From Dyella sp. BiH032 (lineage in GTDB: Bacteria; Pseudomonadota; Gammaproteobacteria; Xanthomonadales; Rhodanobacteraceae): a stretch of 64,000 nt of DNA. The stretch spans positions 620,001-684,000 of the forward strand of contig NZ_CP134867.1 of NCBI RefSeq assembly GCF_031954525.1, read 5' to 3'. The notes beneath the pieces were generated by a model. The model was not told the origin of the DNA. It worked only from the letters and a program-made list of their open reading frames with translations, and searched no databases. Position 1 is the first letter of the stretch. Each line of letters opens with the position of its first letter. Below are positions 39,572-47,997 of the stretch, in pieces. Both the position numbers and the translations under genes were made by a program.

Positions 39572-40901
39572 ATCTACTGCGCGCGATCCCCTCGCCGTCG
39601 CCGACGATCCGCTGCTGCGCGCGCTCAGCCGGCGCGACACGCTGCAGCGCGTAGGCCGCGTGGCGGAAGCGTACGGCACGCTGGTGCGCGCCACTGGCGT
39701 GCGCGCCGCGATCGGCGAGCTCTGCCTGCTCGAGCAGGCCGATAGCGATTTCTCCTTGCCGGCGGAAGTGGTGGGTGTTTCGCAGCACCAGACCCTGCTG
39801 ACTCCACTGGGTCCGCTGGAAGGTATTTCCACCGCCACCACCGTCACCGCGACGGGGCGGCAGGCGACCGCGCCGGCGGGCATGAGCCTGCTCGGCCGGG
39901 TCATCGACGCGCACGGCGAGCCGCTGGACGGACTCGGCCCGCTCGAACAGGTCGAGCGCGTGCCGCTTTATGCCGCATCGCCCAACCCGCTCAGTCGCCG
40001 GACCATCGACGAGGCCATGCCTACGGGCGTGCGCGCGATCGATGCCACGCTGACGATCGGGCGCGGCCAGCGCACGGGCATCTTCGCCGTCGCCGGCGGC
40101 GGCAAGAGCACGCTGCTGGGCATGCTGGCGCGCAACGCGCAGGCCGACGTGAACGTGATCGTGCTGGTCGGCGAGCGTGGCCGCGAGGTGGGCGAATTCC
40201 TGCACGACAGCTTGGGCGAGGAGGGGCTTCAGCGCAGCGTGGTCGTGGTGGCCACGTCCGACCGTCCCGCGCTGGAGCGCAGCCGGGTCGCCTGGCTCGG
40301 TACGGCGATCGCCGAGTACTTCCGCGACCGCGGCATGAACGTGCTGCTGATGATGGATTCGATCACGCGCTTTGCCCGCGCCCTGCGCGACGTGGGGCTG
40401 GCGATGGGCGAGCCGCCGTCGCGGCGCGGCTTCACGCCGTCGGTGTTCTCCGCGCTGCCGCGCTTGTTCGAGCGCGCGGGCACCAACGAGAAGGGCGCCA
40501 TCACCGCGTTCTACACGGTGCTGATGGAGGACGAGGACGGTAGCGACCCGATCGCCGAGGAGGTCCGCTCCATTCTCGACGGCCATATCTATCTTTCGCG
40601 CCGCCTCGCCCAGGCCGGGCATTACCCGGCCATCGACGTGCTGGCCAGCGCGAGCCGCCTGATGCCGCGGGTCACGCCGCAGGCGCATCAGCGCGCGGCG
40701 TCGCTGCTGCGGCGCTACGTGGCGAAGTACCGCGAGATCGAGATGCTGTTGCAGCTGGGCGAGTACAAGCCCGGCGGCGACGCCGACGCGGACACGGCGA
40801 TCGCGCGCATCGATGCGATCAACCAGCTGTTGCGCCAGGGCACGCACGAGACGGCGGATTTCGCCGGTACGCGCGCCCGCCTGACCGGAGTGTGCACATG
40901 A
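39552..40901 (+). CDS. sctN: T3SS ATPase SctN (HrcN/YscN)
   Basis: 449 residues. F1-type ATPase with Walker A AGGGKST near residue 182, VLVGERGREVGEFL, and the Walker B region MNVLLMMDSITRFARALRDVGLAMGEPPSRRGFTPSVFSALPRLFERAG. Unfolds and strips chaperones from substrates at the export gate. Start at 39552 has GGGGGG upstream; an ATG at 39540 is an alternative. Overlaps sctL, and its stop overlaps sctO as ATGA. Confidence 0.96.
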   Translation: MSVPTPESTARDPLAVADDPLLRALSRRDTLQRVGRVAEAYGTLVRATGVRAAIGELCLLEQADSDFSLPAEVVGVSQHQTLLTPLGPLEGISTATTVTATGRQATAPAGMSLLGRVIDAHGEPLDGLGPLEQVERVPLYAASPNPLSRRTIDEAMPTGVRAIDATLTIGRGQRTGIFAVAGGGKSTLLGMLARNAQADVNVIVLVGERGREVGEFLHDSLGEEGLQRSVVVVATSDRPALERSRVAWLGTAIAEYFRDRGMNVLLMMDSITRFARALRDVGLAMGEPPSRRGFTPSVFSALPRLFERAGTNEKGAITAFYTVLMEDEDGSDPIAEEVRSILDGHIYLSRRLAQAGHYPAIDVLASASRLMPRVTPQAHQRAASLLRRYVAKYREIEMLLQLGEYKPGGDADADTAIARIDAINQLLRQGTHETADFAGTRARLTGVCT

Positions 40902-41386
40902 GCAACGGCAAGTTCCCGCTGGAACCGCTGCGGACCGTGCGCGACATCCGCCTGCGCGCGCTGGAAAACGAACTGAAGCTGTGGCGCGAACGGCACCACG
41001 CCGCCCAGGCCGAGCGCGATGCGGCCAACGAACGGCTCAGTCAGGCCACTTTCGCTCGCCAGGAGTTCGCCGACCGCGCGTGGACCGGCATGTTCGCCAG
41101 CGGCTCGCCCACGGCGTTGGCGATGGATCGCTACGAACGTCATCTATCGCTGCTCGATCACGACATCGAACAGCGTCGCGTCGAACTCGACGCGCGCGAG
41201 CGCGAATGCGCCGAGGCGCTGGAGCAGCTGGAGGGTGCCGCCGCCGCGTGGCGCCATGCCCGCGGCAAGCTCGACGCGGTGGACGAGATGAAACAAGGGT
41301 GGCTGCGCGAGATGCGCGGCCGGATCGAATGGAACGAGGAACAGAACCTGGAAGAACTGTTCCTGCGCCGCGCGCCGATGCAGTGA
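40898..41386 (+). CDS. sctO: T3SS central stalk SctO (YscO/HrpO/FliJ-like)
   Basis: 162 residues, predicted as one long coiled coil (RTVRDIRLRALENELKLWRERHHAAQAERDAANERLSQATFARQEFADR...DHDIEQRRVELDARERECAEALEQLEGAAAAWRHARGKLDAVDEM). It acts as the rotor-like stalk between SctN and SctV. ATGA overlap with sctN fixes the start. Confidence 0.88.
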   Translation: MSNGKFPLEPLRTVRDIRLRALENELKLWRERHHAAQAERDAANERLSQATFARQEFADRAWTGMFASGSPTALAMDRYERHLSLLDHDIEQRRVELDARERECAEALEQLEGAAAAWRHARGKLDAVDEMKQGWLREMRGRIEWNEEQNLEELFLRRAPMQ

Positions 41387-41393
41387 GGCCACC

Positions 41394-42104
41394 ATGCACA
41401 ACGACTCCATCCATGTGCCGCGCGAGACACATGCTATCCATCCTTCGCATGCGCGTACGCAGCGCGACAAGGACGAGCCGGCGCGCGGTCGCGAAGAGAT
41501 TCAGCGTTTCCGCAAGCTGATGGATGGCGCCACGCAGGAGCAGGACGCCGAAGAAACCGGCGCCGTCGGCAAACTATCGGCCGGCGAGCAGGAGAAAGCG
41601 CTGCGCGAACTGCTGCAGCGGCAGCTGGACGCATCGGCGGGCAAGAGCACGGCGATGCCGCCGCGCGACGGCGAGCGCGATGGCCAGGATGCCTCGTCCG
41701 ACGGCGGGCAGTCCGACGGACAAGGCTTGCCCAGTGCGGGCGCGCTGGCCTGGCAGCAGGCGCAGCAGGTGGTGCTGCATGGCGCGGAACAGCCTGCGGC
41801 CGCCGCCCACGCCATGCTGGCGCCGGCCCTCGCCGAACTGATCGAGCGTCACGTGAAGCGCCTGCTGGTGCCCGAGGCGCAGAGTTCCGCGCAAGCGCGC
41901 GAGGTGATGATCACGCTGAAGGACGGCGTGCTTCCCGGCACGGACCTCTGGCTCAGCCGCACCGACAAGGGCTGGAAGCTGCGCGCCGACACGCATACGC
42001 CCGAGGCGTACCGGCAACTCATGGAAAGCGCGCCGCAACTGGTGGAACGTTTCGCCGGCAAGCGGCTGGGCGCGCTGGAAATCGATCCGGTCTGGCATGG
42101 CTGA
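41394..42104 (+). CDS. sctP: T3SS needle-length regulator SctP (YscP/HrpP-like)
   Basis: 236 residues. Charged, disordered N-terminal part rich in Asp/Gln/Gly, then a folded C-terminal domain (AELIERHVKRLLVPEAQSSAQAREVMITLKDGVLPGTDLWLSRTDKGWKLRADTHTPEAYRQLMESAPQLVERFAGKRLGALEI) matching the substrate-switch (T3S4) domain. Measures needle length and triggers SctU switching. Position after sctO is standard. Confidence 0.88.
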   Translation: MHNDSIHVPRETHAIHPSHARTQRDKDEPARGREEIQRFRKLMDGATQEQDAEETGAVGKLSAGEQEKALRELLQRQLDASAGKSTAMPPRDGERDGQDASSDGGQSDGQGLPSAGALAWQQAQQVVLHGAEQPAAAAHAMLAPALAELIERHVKRLLVPEAQSSAQAREVMITLKDGVLPGTDLWLSRTDKGWKLRADTHTPEAYRQLMESAPQLVERFAGKRLGALEIDPVWHG

Positions 42105-42113
42105 GGGCGAGGC

Positions 42114-43499
42114 ATGGGCATCGGTATCGGCATCCTCAAGCACGATCCCCTGGCGCAGCTGCTCGCGGGCGGCGATCGCATCCGCGTCGTGCCGGGCAAT
42201 GGCAACGGGCACGTGCAACTGAGTTTCCCCATGTCCCCGGGCGACACGGTCAGCACGATCGCCGACAAGCTCGGGTTGCCGATCGACAGCCTGCTGCAGG
42301 CCAACCCCGGGATGAGCGCGAATACGCCTCTCACGGCCGGGCTCACCATGCAGTTGCCGGTTTCTTCGCCTGGCGAGCTGCATGCCGGCGGATGGAACGA
42401 AGGCAACGGCCGCACCGACAGCAACCTGTCGCCCGGGCAGCGCGAACTGCCCTTGCCGCCGGACCTGCCGAACCCGATGCGCGCGCGCATCGACGGTATA
42501 CAGCTGGGCGTGACGCTATCCGCCGGACCGAACGCGCAGCAGGTGCTGCCGCTGGTCGCGGCAGCGGGTTTGAACGGGGCCGACGTCGCGTTGCAGGCGG
42601 CCCGCAGCCAGCCGCTGGCCGGCTGGCCTGGCGGAACCGCACCGGGCAGTGCGCCCGTGGGCTACGTGCCTGCGGCAGACCGCGGCGGCACGGTGGCCAC
42701 GGCACTGCCGGCGTCCTCGCTGGGTGCGGCGCGCGCGGACGGCGTGGTGCTGAGCATGGCCCAGGCCGCCGGCGCACTCGCGCAGGCGGCGATGGATCAG
42801 CAACACGGCAACTCATCCATCCCGCCGCCTCCGCCCATGCCATGGCTGGATGGCACGCGGCCCAATCTCCTGGCGACGCCGATGGCCTGGCCGGGCGTCG
42901 TACCGCAGAACCCCCCGGCGGGTTGGAACGTGGCCGCACCGGCCGTCGACGGCAATGAAGCGAAAGTACAGATCATGGCGCTGCTGATGGCCCAGCTGGG
43001 CCAGGCAGCGGTCGGCGGCGCCGGCACGGCGAACGTGCAGACGCCGGGATTCATCGATCCCCAGGCCGTGGCGGCGCACGCGGCGAGCATGCGTGCCGGG
43101 CGCGCGATCGACCTGGGTGCGGGCCGCAAGCTGGAGTTCACGCTGGTGCAGGACCGCATGCGTCGCGTCGGTGCGATCGGCGATGAAGAGCGGGCCGCTG
43201 CCGGACGCCGTGCGCGTGGCGCGGCGGAGCCGACGCCCGAGCGGCGCGTCGAGGACGACGCATCCGAGGAAAGCCGCGATCGCCGCGAGCAGGCGCGCCG
43301 TCGGTATGCCGCCGAAGCCGCCCTGCGCCGTCGCCGCCGCAAGCTCAGCGCGCGTTGCCGCCCTCGCCGCGGTCCGCGGCTGCCGCTGCGCGAGCCGGGG
43401 CAGGGGCGCTATCCGGTGCGGGTGGACTGGGCCGAATTCCGCGGCCGTCTCCCGCCGCGTTATCTGTGGGGCGCAGGGCCTGACGCGCCGGCACCTTGA
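42114..43499 (+). CDS. LysM-containing protein at the end of the T3SS operon, function unknown
   Basis: 461 residues, no signal peptide. Residues about 40-85 form a LysM domain (SPGDTVSTIADKLGLPIDSLLQANPGMSANTPLTAGLTMQLPV). A long Ala/Pro/Gly-rich middle and a very Arg-rich C-terminus (RDRREQARRRYAAEAALRRRRRKLSARCRPRRGPRLPL) follow. Last gene of the operon, 9 bp after sctP. It could be a secreted substrate that binds peptidoglycan, or an assembly factor. No homologue recognised. Confidence 0.6.
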   Translation: MGIGIGILKHDPLAQLLAGGDRIRVVPGNGNGHVQLSFPMSPGDTVSTIADKLGLPIDSLLQANPGMSANTPLTAGLTMQLPVSSPGELHAGGWNEGNGRTDSNLSPGQRELPLPPDLPNPMRARIDGIQLGVTLSAGPNAQQVLPLVAAAGLNGADVALQAARSQPLAGWPGGTAPGSAPVGYVPAADRGGTVATALPASSLGAARADGVVLSMAQAAGALAQAAMDQQHGNSSIPPPPPMPWLDGTRPNLLATPMAWPGVVPQNPPAGWNVAAPAVDGNEAKVQIMALLMAQLGQAAVGGAGTANVQTPGFIDPQAVAAHAASMRAGRAIDLGAGRKLEFTLVQDRMRRVGAIGDEERAAAGRRARGAAEPTPERRVEDDASEESRDRREQARRRYAAEAALRRRRRKLSARCRPRRGPRLPLREPGQGRYPVRVDWAEFRGRLPPRYLWGAGPDAPAP

Positions 43500-43514
43500 G
43501 GCGCCGCTGGGCTC

Positions 43515-44270
43515 CTACTGCACGCCCTGTTCGACCGCCACGCCGTGCTGGCGCAGCCATTGGTGTACCGCTTCGTGGTCGGCGCGTGCCGTCGGGTTGA
43601 GGCCGCCGGCCGGCAGGATATTGAAGTAGGCCTGGAAGGTGATGCCTTGCTGGTTGCGGCGCGTGGGGTCCGCGCCGGCTTCGAGCAGGCGCAGCACGCA
43701 TTGCGTCTTGTGGACTTTTGCGGCGACGTGCAGCGGCGTGTTGCCCAGCCGGTCGGCACGGTTGGGATCGGCGCGGTGCGCGAGCAGCAGCTGGAACGCG
43801 TCGTCCTTGGGGTTCATCAGCGCGGCGGCCAGCGGCGGCGCCTGCGTGACGCCGTGCGGCGCGTTCGGGTCGGCGCGGCGATCGAGCAGCAGGCGAAGGT
43901 AGGACGGATCGTCCGCCATCGCGGCCATGTGCAGCGCGGTGGCACCGCCCACGCCGGGGCGCGATGGGTCGGCACCGGCGTCGAGTAGCGCCTGCATGCC
44001 GCGCAGGTCTTTCCTCAATAGGGCCCATTCCAGGAGCGTGACGCCGTGGTCGCCGTGCGCGTTGGGATCGGCGCCGTCCTTCACCAAGGACCGCACGCGC
44101 GCGGCGTCGCCGGCGAGCGCGGCATCGGCCAGCGCCGCGACGCGCGGATCGGCGAACACCTTGCTTGCGTCCATGTCGCTCATGGCTTCTGTTCCGGCCG
44201 CATGGCCGGCGAGCGCGAAGCTCGCCAGCAGGCCCCAGGCGAGGCGCCCGGGTCGATGGAAACGCATCAT
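43515..44270 (-). CDS. Exported ankyrin-repeat protein, candidate immunity/partner of the adjacent lipase
   Basis: 251 residues from MMRFHRPGRLAWGLLASFALAGHAAG, a signal peptide, with GGGAGA seven nt before the ATG. At least four ankyrin repeats follow (DGADPNAHGDHGVTLLEWAL; AGADPSRPGVGGATALHMAAM; RRADPNAPHG; HRADPNRADRLGNTPLHVAAKV; AGADPTRRNQQG). Periplasmic ankyrin proteins are often partners of phospholipase toxins. It follows the lipase gene on the same strand with a 99-bp gap, so effector-partner pairing is plausible but unproven. Confidence 0.8.
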   Translation of the reverse strand: MMRFHRPGRLAWGLLASFALAGHAAGTEAMSDMDASKVFADPRVAALADAALAGDAARVRSLVKDGADPNAHGDHGVTLLEWALLRKDLRGMQALLDAGADPSRPGVGGATALHMAAMADDPSYLRLLLDRRADPNAPHGVTQAPPLAAALMNPKDDAFQLLLAHRADPNRADRLGNTPLHVAAKVHKTQCVLRLLEAGADPTRRNQQGITFQAYFNILPAGGLNPTARADHEAVHQWLRQHGVAVEQGVQ

Positions 44271-44369
44271 GCCGTGTTCTCCCGCGTCGGCCCAGCGCGG
44301 CGCGACGCTGGCGCGAAAGGAGTACAGCATGGCCGGCGTCACGGTTTCATCGCGACCAGTGATCGCGGA

Positions 44370-45362
44370 TCAGGCAGCCCAGGGATGGTCCTTCTGCATG
44401 GCGGCAAGCACGGCGTCGTCCATGTGCAGATCGACGGAATGCTTGGCCACGTCCGCGGCGTACTTGGCCTGCAGCACTTCCGCCTTGCCGGTGAGCCAGT
44501 CGTACCAGTGCAGGTCGGGCTTGGCGACCGGGTCGGGATCGTTCAGCGCGATCTTGTGGCCGACGGCGTCGGGCAGGGGCGTGTGTTCCTGAGTCGTGGT
44601 CAGGATCTCGCCGTTGACGGCGTAGCGGCGGATCAGGCCGTTCTCGGCCTGTTGCCTGAGCGCGCCGGGATCGCCCTCCGGCACCAGCCGGCGGAGTGTC
44701 GCGTCGTTGAGGCCGGCGGCGTTGAAGGTGACGCTGGCCGAATCGGTGGCGAGCGAAGCGATCGAGGCGAGGCCGCCGCCGAGCGAATGACCGGTGATGG
44801 CGAGACTATCGCCGAACGCGGCCCTGGCTTCCGTCGCCAGCGCTACCGCCTGGTTGTACTGCGCGGCGGAGATGCCGAGGCCCTGCTCGGCATTATTGAG
44901 CCAGTCCTTGGCATCGTTGGAGCCGGCGAACGCCAAGACGCGATCGCCGTTCGCGTCCTGGTAGATCGCCGCGCGGAAGCCAGTGCTCGGGTCCTCCAGG
45001 GAGGCCGGATCGATGCCGGCCTGCATCAGCTGATCGTCGGTCAGGCGGGTCCAGCCTTCGATGCCTTTGCTGTTCGGGTCGTAGACGTCCTGCGCCATGC
45101 GGGCCAGCTGCAGGTCGATCGCCTTGGCGTCGGTGCCGCGCACCTGCGCGTCGAAGCTGGACGCGGCACCGGCCCGGTTGTCGAATGTCGCGTGGCCGAA
45201 CATCGCGCGGGTCAGGCTGGCCAGTTGGGGATGGAAGGCGAGTTGCGGCTGGGAGACGTGGGCGTCGGGGTGCGCGAGCGCGTCGGTGGCCTGGGCGGCA
45301 GCGGCGGCGCGATCCGTCGGCAAGGTCGCCTGGCTGCGATAGGCCTGCAGTTCGAGTTGCAT
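44370..45362 (-). CDS. Class 3/DUF2974-like lipase without signal peptide, candidate T3SS effector
   Basis: 330 residues from MQLELQAYRSQATL, with GGGAGGT five nt upstream. The alpha/beta-hydrolase core has nucleophile elbow GHSLGGG (Ser193), preceded by YQDANGDRVLAFAGSNDAKDWLNNAEQG; Asp and His of the triad should lie in the C-terminal part. No signal peptide or membrane helix, so export would need a specialised system. A T3SS box and -10 lie just upstream, giving a leader of about 20 nt. Host-cell or bacterial phospholipid as substrate is inference. Confidence 0.8.
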   Translation of the reverse strand: MQLELQAYRSQATLPTDRAAAAAQATDALAHPDAHVSQPQLAFHPQLASLTRAMFGHATFDNRAGAASSFDAQVRGTDAKAIDLQLARMAQDVYDPNSKGIEGWTRLTDDQLMQAGIDPASLEDPSTGFRAAIYQDANGDRVLAFAGSNDAKDWLNNAEQGLGISAAQYNQAVALATEARAAFGDSLAITGHSLGGGLASIASLATDSASVTFNAAGLNDATLRRLVPEGDPGALRQQAENGLIRRYAVNGEILTTTQEHTPLPDAVGHKIALNDPDPVAKPDLHWYDWLTGKAEVLQAKYAADVAKHSVDLHMDDAVLAAMQKDHPWAA

Positions 45363-45389
45363 CGTCCACCTCCCATGGCGAATGACCCG

Positions 45390-45505
45390 ACCATAGCGCC
45401 GCGTCTCATGCGTCCGGCAGCTAGGTCGGTCCCTAGCCTCGGGTTTTCCCCAGGTGCACACGGATGGCTGGGCGTCCATCGGCAGGCCTAGGGTTGGCCC
45501 TAGCT
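45390..45505. promoter_or_regulatory. Three tandem T3SS boxes between the lipase and muramidase genes
   Basis: AGCTAGGT-CGGT-CCCTAGCC (45419-45438), GCCTCGGG-TTTT-CCCCAGGT (45436-45455) and GCCTAGGG-TTGG-CCCTAGCT (45486-45505). Leftward TATGGT at 45390-45395 is 36 bp from the centre of the first box and fits the lipase promoter. No matching -10 is visible in the muramidase direction. Confidence 0.62.
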
Positions 45506-45599
45506 CGGGAAAGCCCCAATGGGAGCGGCGCGCGAACCGATGCTGGAATCCGGAAGCCGGCCGAGCCGGCCGCTTCCGTTCCGAGCCCAGAGGCCAACC

Positions 45600-47375
45600 A
45601 TGACCGCAGTCAGCGCCGTGCGCTCCTCCTCAGCCGTCACCGCGAGCAACGATGCCCCGACCACCTACACCGTGCAGCATGGCGACACGCTGTCCGGCAT
45701 CGCGCAACGCTTCGGCGTGTCATTGGCGGCGCTGGAGGCGGCCAATCCGCAGATCGCGAATCCGGATCGCATTTATCCGGGCGACCGCATCCACCTTCCC
45801 GCCGGTGGACAGGATGGCGGCCCGCAGGCCTCCGCGCCGGCCGCTGGCGCTCCGCCAGCGGGCAAGGGTGGGCCGGCATCGGGCTTCAGCATCAGCCAGA
45901 ACGGTGTGCAGATGATCGAGGGCTTCGAGGGCTACAGCGCGACGGCGTATCCCGATCCGGGTACGGGCGGCGCGCCGTGGACCATCGGCTATGGCCATAC
46001 CAAGGGCGTGCAGCCGGGGCAGACGATCACGCGCGCGCAGGCGGAGGCCTACCTCAAGGAGGACCTGGCCTGGGCGCAGGACGCCGTGCGTCGCAACGTG
46101 CACGTGCCGATCAACCAGAATCAGTTCGATGCGCTGGTAAGCCTCACCTACAACCTCGGCGCGAACGGATATCCGGGCCTGCTCGCCAAGCTCAACGCGG
46201 GCGATTACAAAGGCGCGCAGCAGATGTTCGGCGAGTATGTCCATGCGGGTGGGCGCGTATTGCAGGGGCTGGTCAATCGCCGAGCGAAGGAGGCCGCGCT
46301 GTTCGGCAGCGACGCGCCTAGCGGCACATCGACCACGCCATCGCCCCCGTCGCCGCCGCCGTCGGGCGGATCGCGCGGCGGCAGCTATACGGTGCAGCCG
46401 GGCGACACGCTGTCGGCGATCGCGGCGAGGCAGGGCGTTTCGCTGAAGGCGCTGGAGGCGGCCAACCCGCAGATCAGGGACTTCAACCACATCTACCCAG
46501 GGCAGGTGATTCACCTGCCGGGCAGCAGCGGGAGCAGTAGCGGCAGTCCGGCCGGGGGCAGCTATACCGTGCGCTCCGGCGACACGATGTCGGGCATCGC
46601 GGCGCGCCATGGTGTGTCGCTCTCGGCCTTGCTGGCAGCCAATCCACAGATTGCCAATCCGAACCGGATCTATCCGGGCCAGGTGATCCATCTGCCGGGA
46701 GGTTCGGGTGGCAACTCTGCGCCGGCATCGACCAGCCACGACTACACCGTGCGCTCGGGCGACACGCTGTCCGGCATCGCTGCGCGCAACGGAGTCTCGC
46801 TGGCTGCGCTGGAACGGGCCAATCCGCAGATCAGCCATCCCGACCGCATTTATCCCGGTCAGGTCATCCATATCCCGGGCTCTGGTGGCGCGAAGGGAAC
46901 GGGCGGCGTGCAGGGCACGAGCGGCACGAGCGCCAGCGGCGGCAAGGCGGTGGACATCGCCAGGCAGTTCCTCGGGCGCAACGCGTCGGAACTCAAGCGC
47001 AGCGGCGCGCTGCCCATGAACCCGAACGTGCCCTCGGATGTGTGCTGCGCGAATTTCGTCTCGGCGGTACTGCAGAAGGCGGGCCTGCTCGATCGGCATA
47101 CGGACCTGGTTTCCGGCTCCAGCCGTACGGGATTGGGAGCGGCGGGATCGATCGGGCGCATCCTCAAGGAACGGGGCTGGAAGGTCGTGGATGCGGCGCA
47201 TGCGAAGCCGGGCGACGTGTGCATCCTCAACAATGGCGGCCACGTTGAGCTGGTGGCGAGCAACGACCACGGGAACATCCAGCTGATCGGCTCCAACAAC
47301 ACCAATCGCGACGGCACGCAGCGCGTCGGCTATGGCCATCCGTATGGCGGTGCGTGGTATCTCACCCCTCCCTGA
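45600..47375 (+). CDS. Multidomain peptidoglycan hydrolase: LysM, GH24 lysozyme, three LysM, NlpC/CHAP-like domain
   Basis: 591 residues without a signal peptide. LysM at about 21-66; T4-type lysozyme at about 97-235 with Glu110, Asp119 and Thr128 in the right spacing (EGYSATAYPD...WTIGYGHT); three LysM modules at about 260-440, each separated by Ser/Gly linkers; then a Cys-His peptidase-like domain with Cys482/483 (DVCCANFVSAVL) and His548 (GHVELV). Cuts both glycan and probably peptide. Could be a T3SS-linked wall-clearing enzyme or a secreted antibacterial effector. Confidence 0.85.
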   Translation: MTAVSAVRSSSAVTASNDAPTTYTVQHGDTLSGIAQRFGVSLAALEAANPQIANPDRIYPGDRIHLPAGGQDGGPQASAPAAGAPPAGKGGPASGFSISQNGVQMIEGFEGYSATAYPDPGTGGAPWTIGYGHTKGVQPGQTITRAQAEAYLKEDLAWAQDAVRRNVHVPINQNQFDALVSLTYNLGANGYPGLLAKLNAGDYKGAQQMFGEYVHAGGRVLQGLVNRRAKEAALFGSDAPSGTSTTPSPPSPPPSGGSRGGSYTVQPGDTLSAIAARQGVSLKALEAANPQIRDFNHIYPGQVIHLPGSSGSSSGSPAGGSYTVRSGDTMSGIAARHGVSLSALLAANPQIANPNRIYPGQVIHLPGGSGGNSAPASTSHDYTVRSGDTLSGIAARNGVSLAALERANPQISHPDRIYPGQVIHIPGSGGAKGTGGVQGTSGTSASGGKAVDIARQFLGRNASELKRSGALPMNPNVPSDVCCANFVSAVLQKAGLLDRHTDLVSGSSRTGLGAAGSIGRILKERGWKVVDAAHAKPGDVCILNNGGHVELVASNDHGNIQLIGSNNTNRDGTQRVGYGHPYGGAWYLTPP

Positions 47376-47395
47376 TCAGGACGATGGGGGGCGCG

Positions 47396-47430
47396 AGGGG
47401 CGGCTTTCGGGCCGCCCTTCGCGTTTGCGC
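47396..47430. terminator. Terminator in the convergent gap after the muramidase
   Basis: Stem GGGCGGC / GCCGCCC with 6-nt loop TTTCGG, followed by TTCGCGTTTG. Moderate; lies ten bases before the end of the convergent gene. Confidence 0.55.
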
Positions 47431-47439
47431 GGTCCGGGG

Positions 47440-47862
47440 TCAGTGGTCGAACAAGGCGGCAGGCGCGCCGTAGTTGTCTGCCCAATTGGCCCAGGCCACG
47501 TCGGTGGGACCGACGGCCTCGGCGCGGATCGCCCAGTGCCCCTGCTGGCGCTGGAGCAGGGCGACGTAAGTGCGTGACAGGAAGCCGGCTCGCGCGGCTT
47601 CCTCGAAGGGCGTGCCGGCGAAGTCCAGCGGCTTTCCGCCGGCGCCTTGCAGGTGCGCGCGCAGGAAGGCCCAGTCGCCGGCGACGTTGAGCTGGTCGAC
47701 GGTGAACAGCACGGGTTGGCGCAGGCGCTGCTCCAGCGGGGCGCGCGTGGCATCCAGCAGCGCCTTGCGTTCCTGGCTGCCGGGTTCCGGGGTGCGGACG
47801 GACTGGGCGAGAGGGGCGTTCATGGCGATCAGGCTCAGCAGCAGGAGGACGAGGTGGCGCAT
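47440..47862 (-). CDS. Small exported protein of unknown function under a T3SS-type box
   Basis: 140 residues with a signal peptide (MRHLVLLLLSLIAMNAPLAQS). The mature part (GSQERKALLDATRAPLEQRLRQPVLFTVDQLNVAGDWAFLRAHLQGAGGKPLDF...SRTYVALLQRQQGHWAIRAEAVG) has the look of a small beta/alpha fold of the NTF2-like kind, known as hypothetical in Xanthomonadales. A box and CATACT -10 lie upstream, so it may belong to the T3SS regulon. Confidence 0.7.
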   Translation of the reverse strand: MRHLVLLLLSLIAMNAPLAQSVRTPEPGSQERKALLDATRAPLEQRLRQPVLFTVDQLNVAGDWAFLRAHLQGAGGKPLDFAGTPFEEAARAGFLSRTYVALLQRQQGHWAIRAEAVGPTDVAWANWADNYGAPAALFDH

Positions 47863-47902
47863 GGCGATGGTTCGCCCGGCCGCGCGGCGGCCGGCTGCCG
47901 GG

Positions 47903-47950
47903 AGTATGCCGCCGGTACCGAGGGTCCGGACCCTGGGGTTTTCCCCAGAC
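47903..47950 (-). promoter_or_regulatory. T3SS-type box and -10 before the exported protein (queD side shared)
   Basis: CCCTGGGG-TTTT-CCCCAGAC at 47931-47950; leftward CATACT at 47903-47908, centre to centre 35 bp. The box is 48 bp from the divergent queD start; a rightward -10 at the same distance is not seen. Confidence 0.5.
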
Positions 47951-47997
47951 GGCCGGTGTGCGGGGCGGCGCCCGGGCGCGGGCGGTAGAATGCGCCG

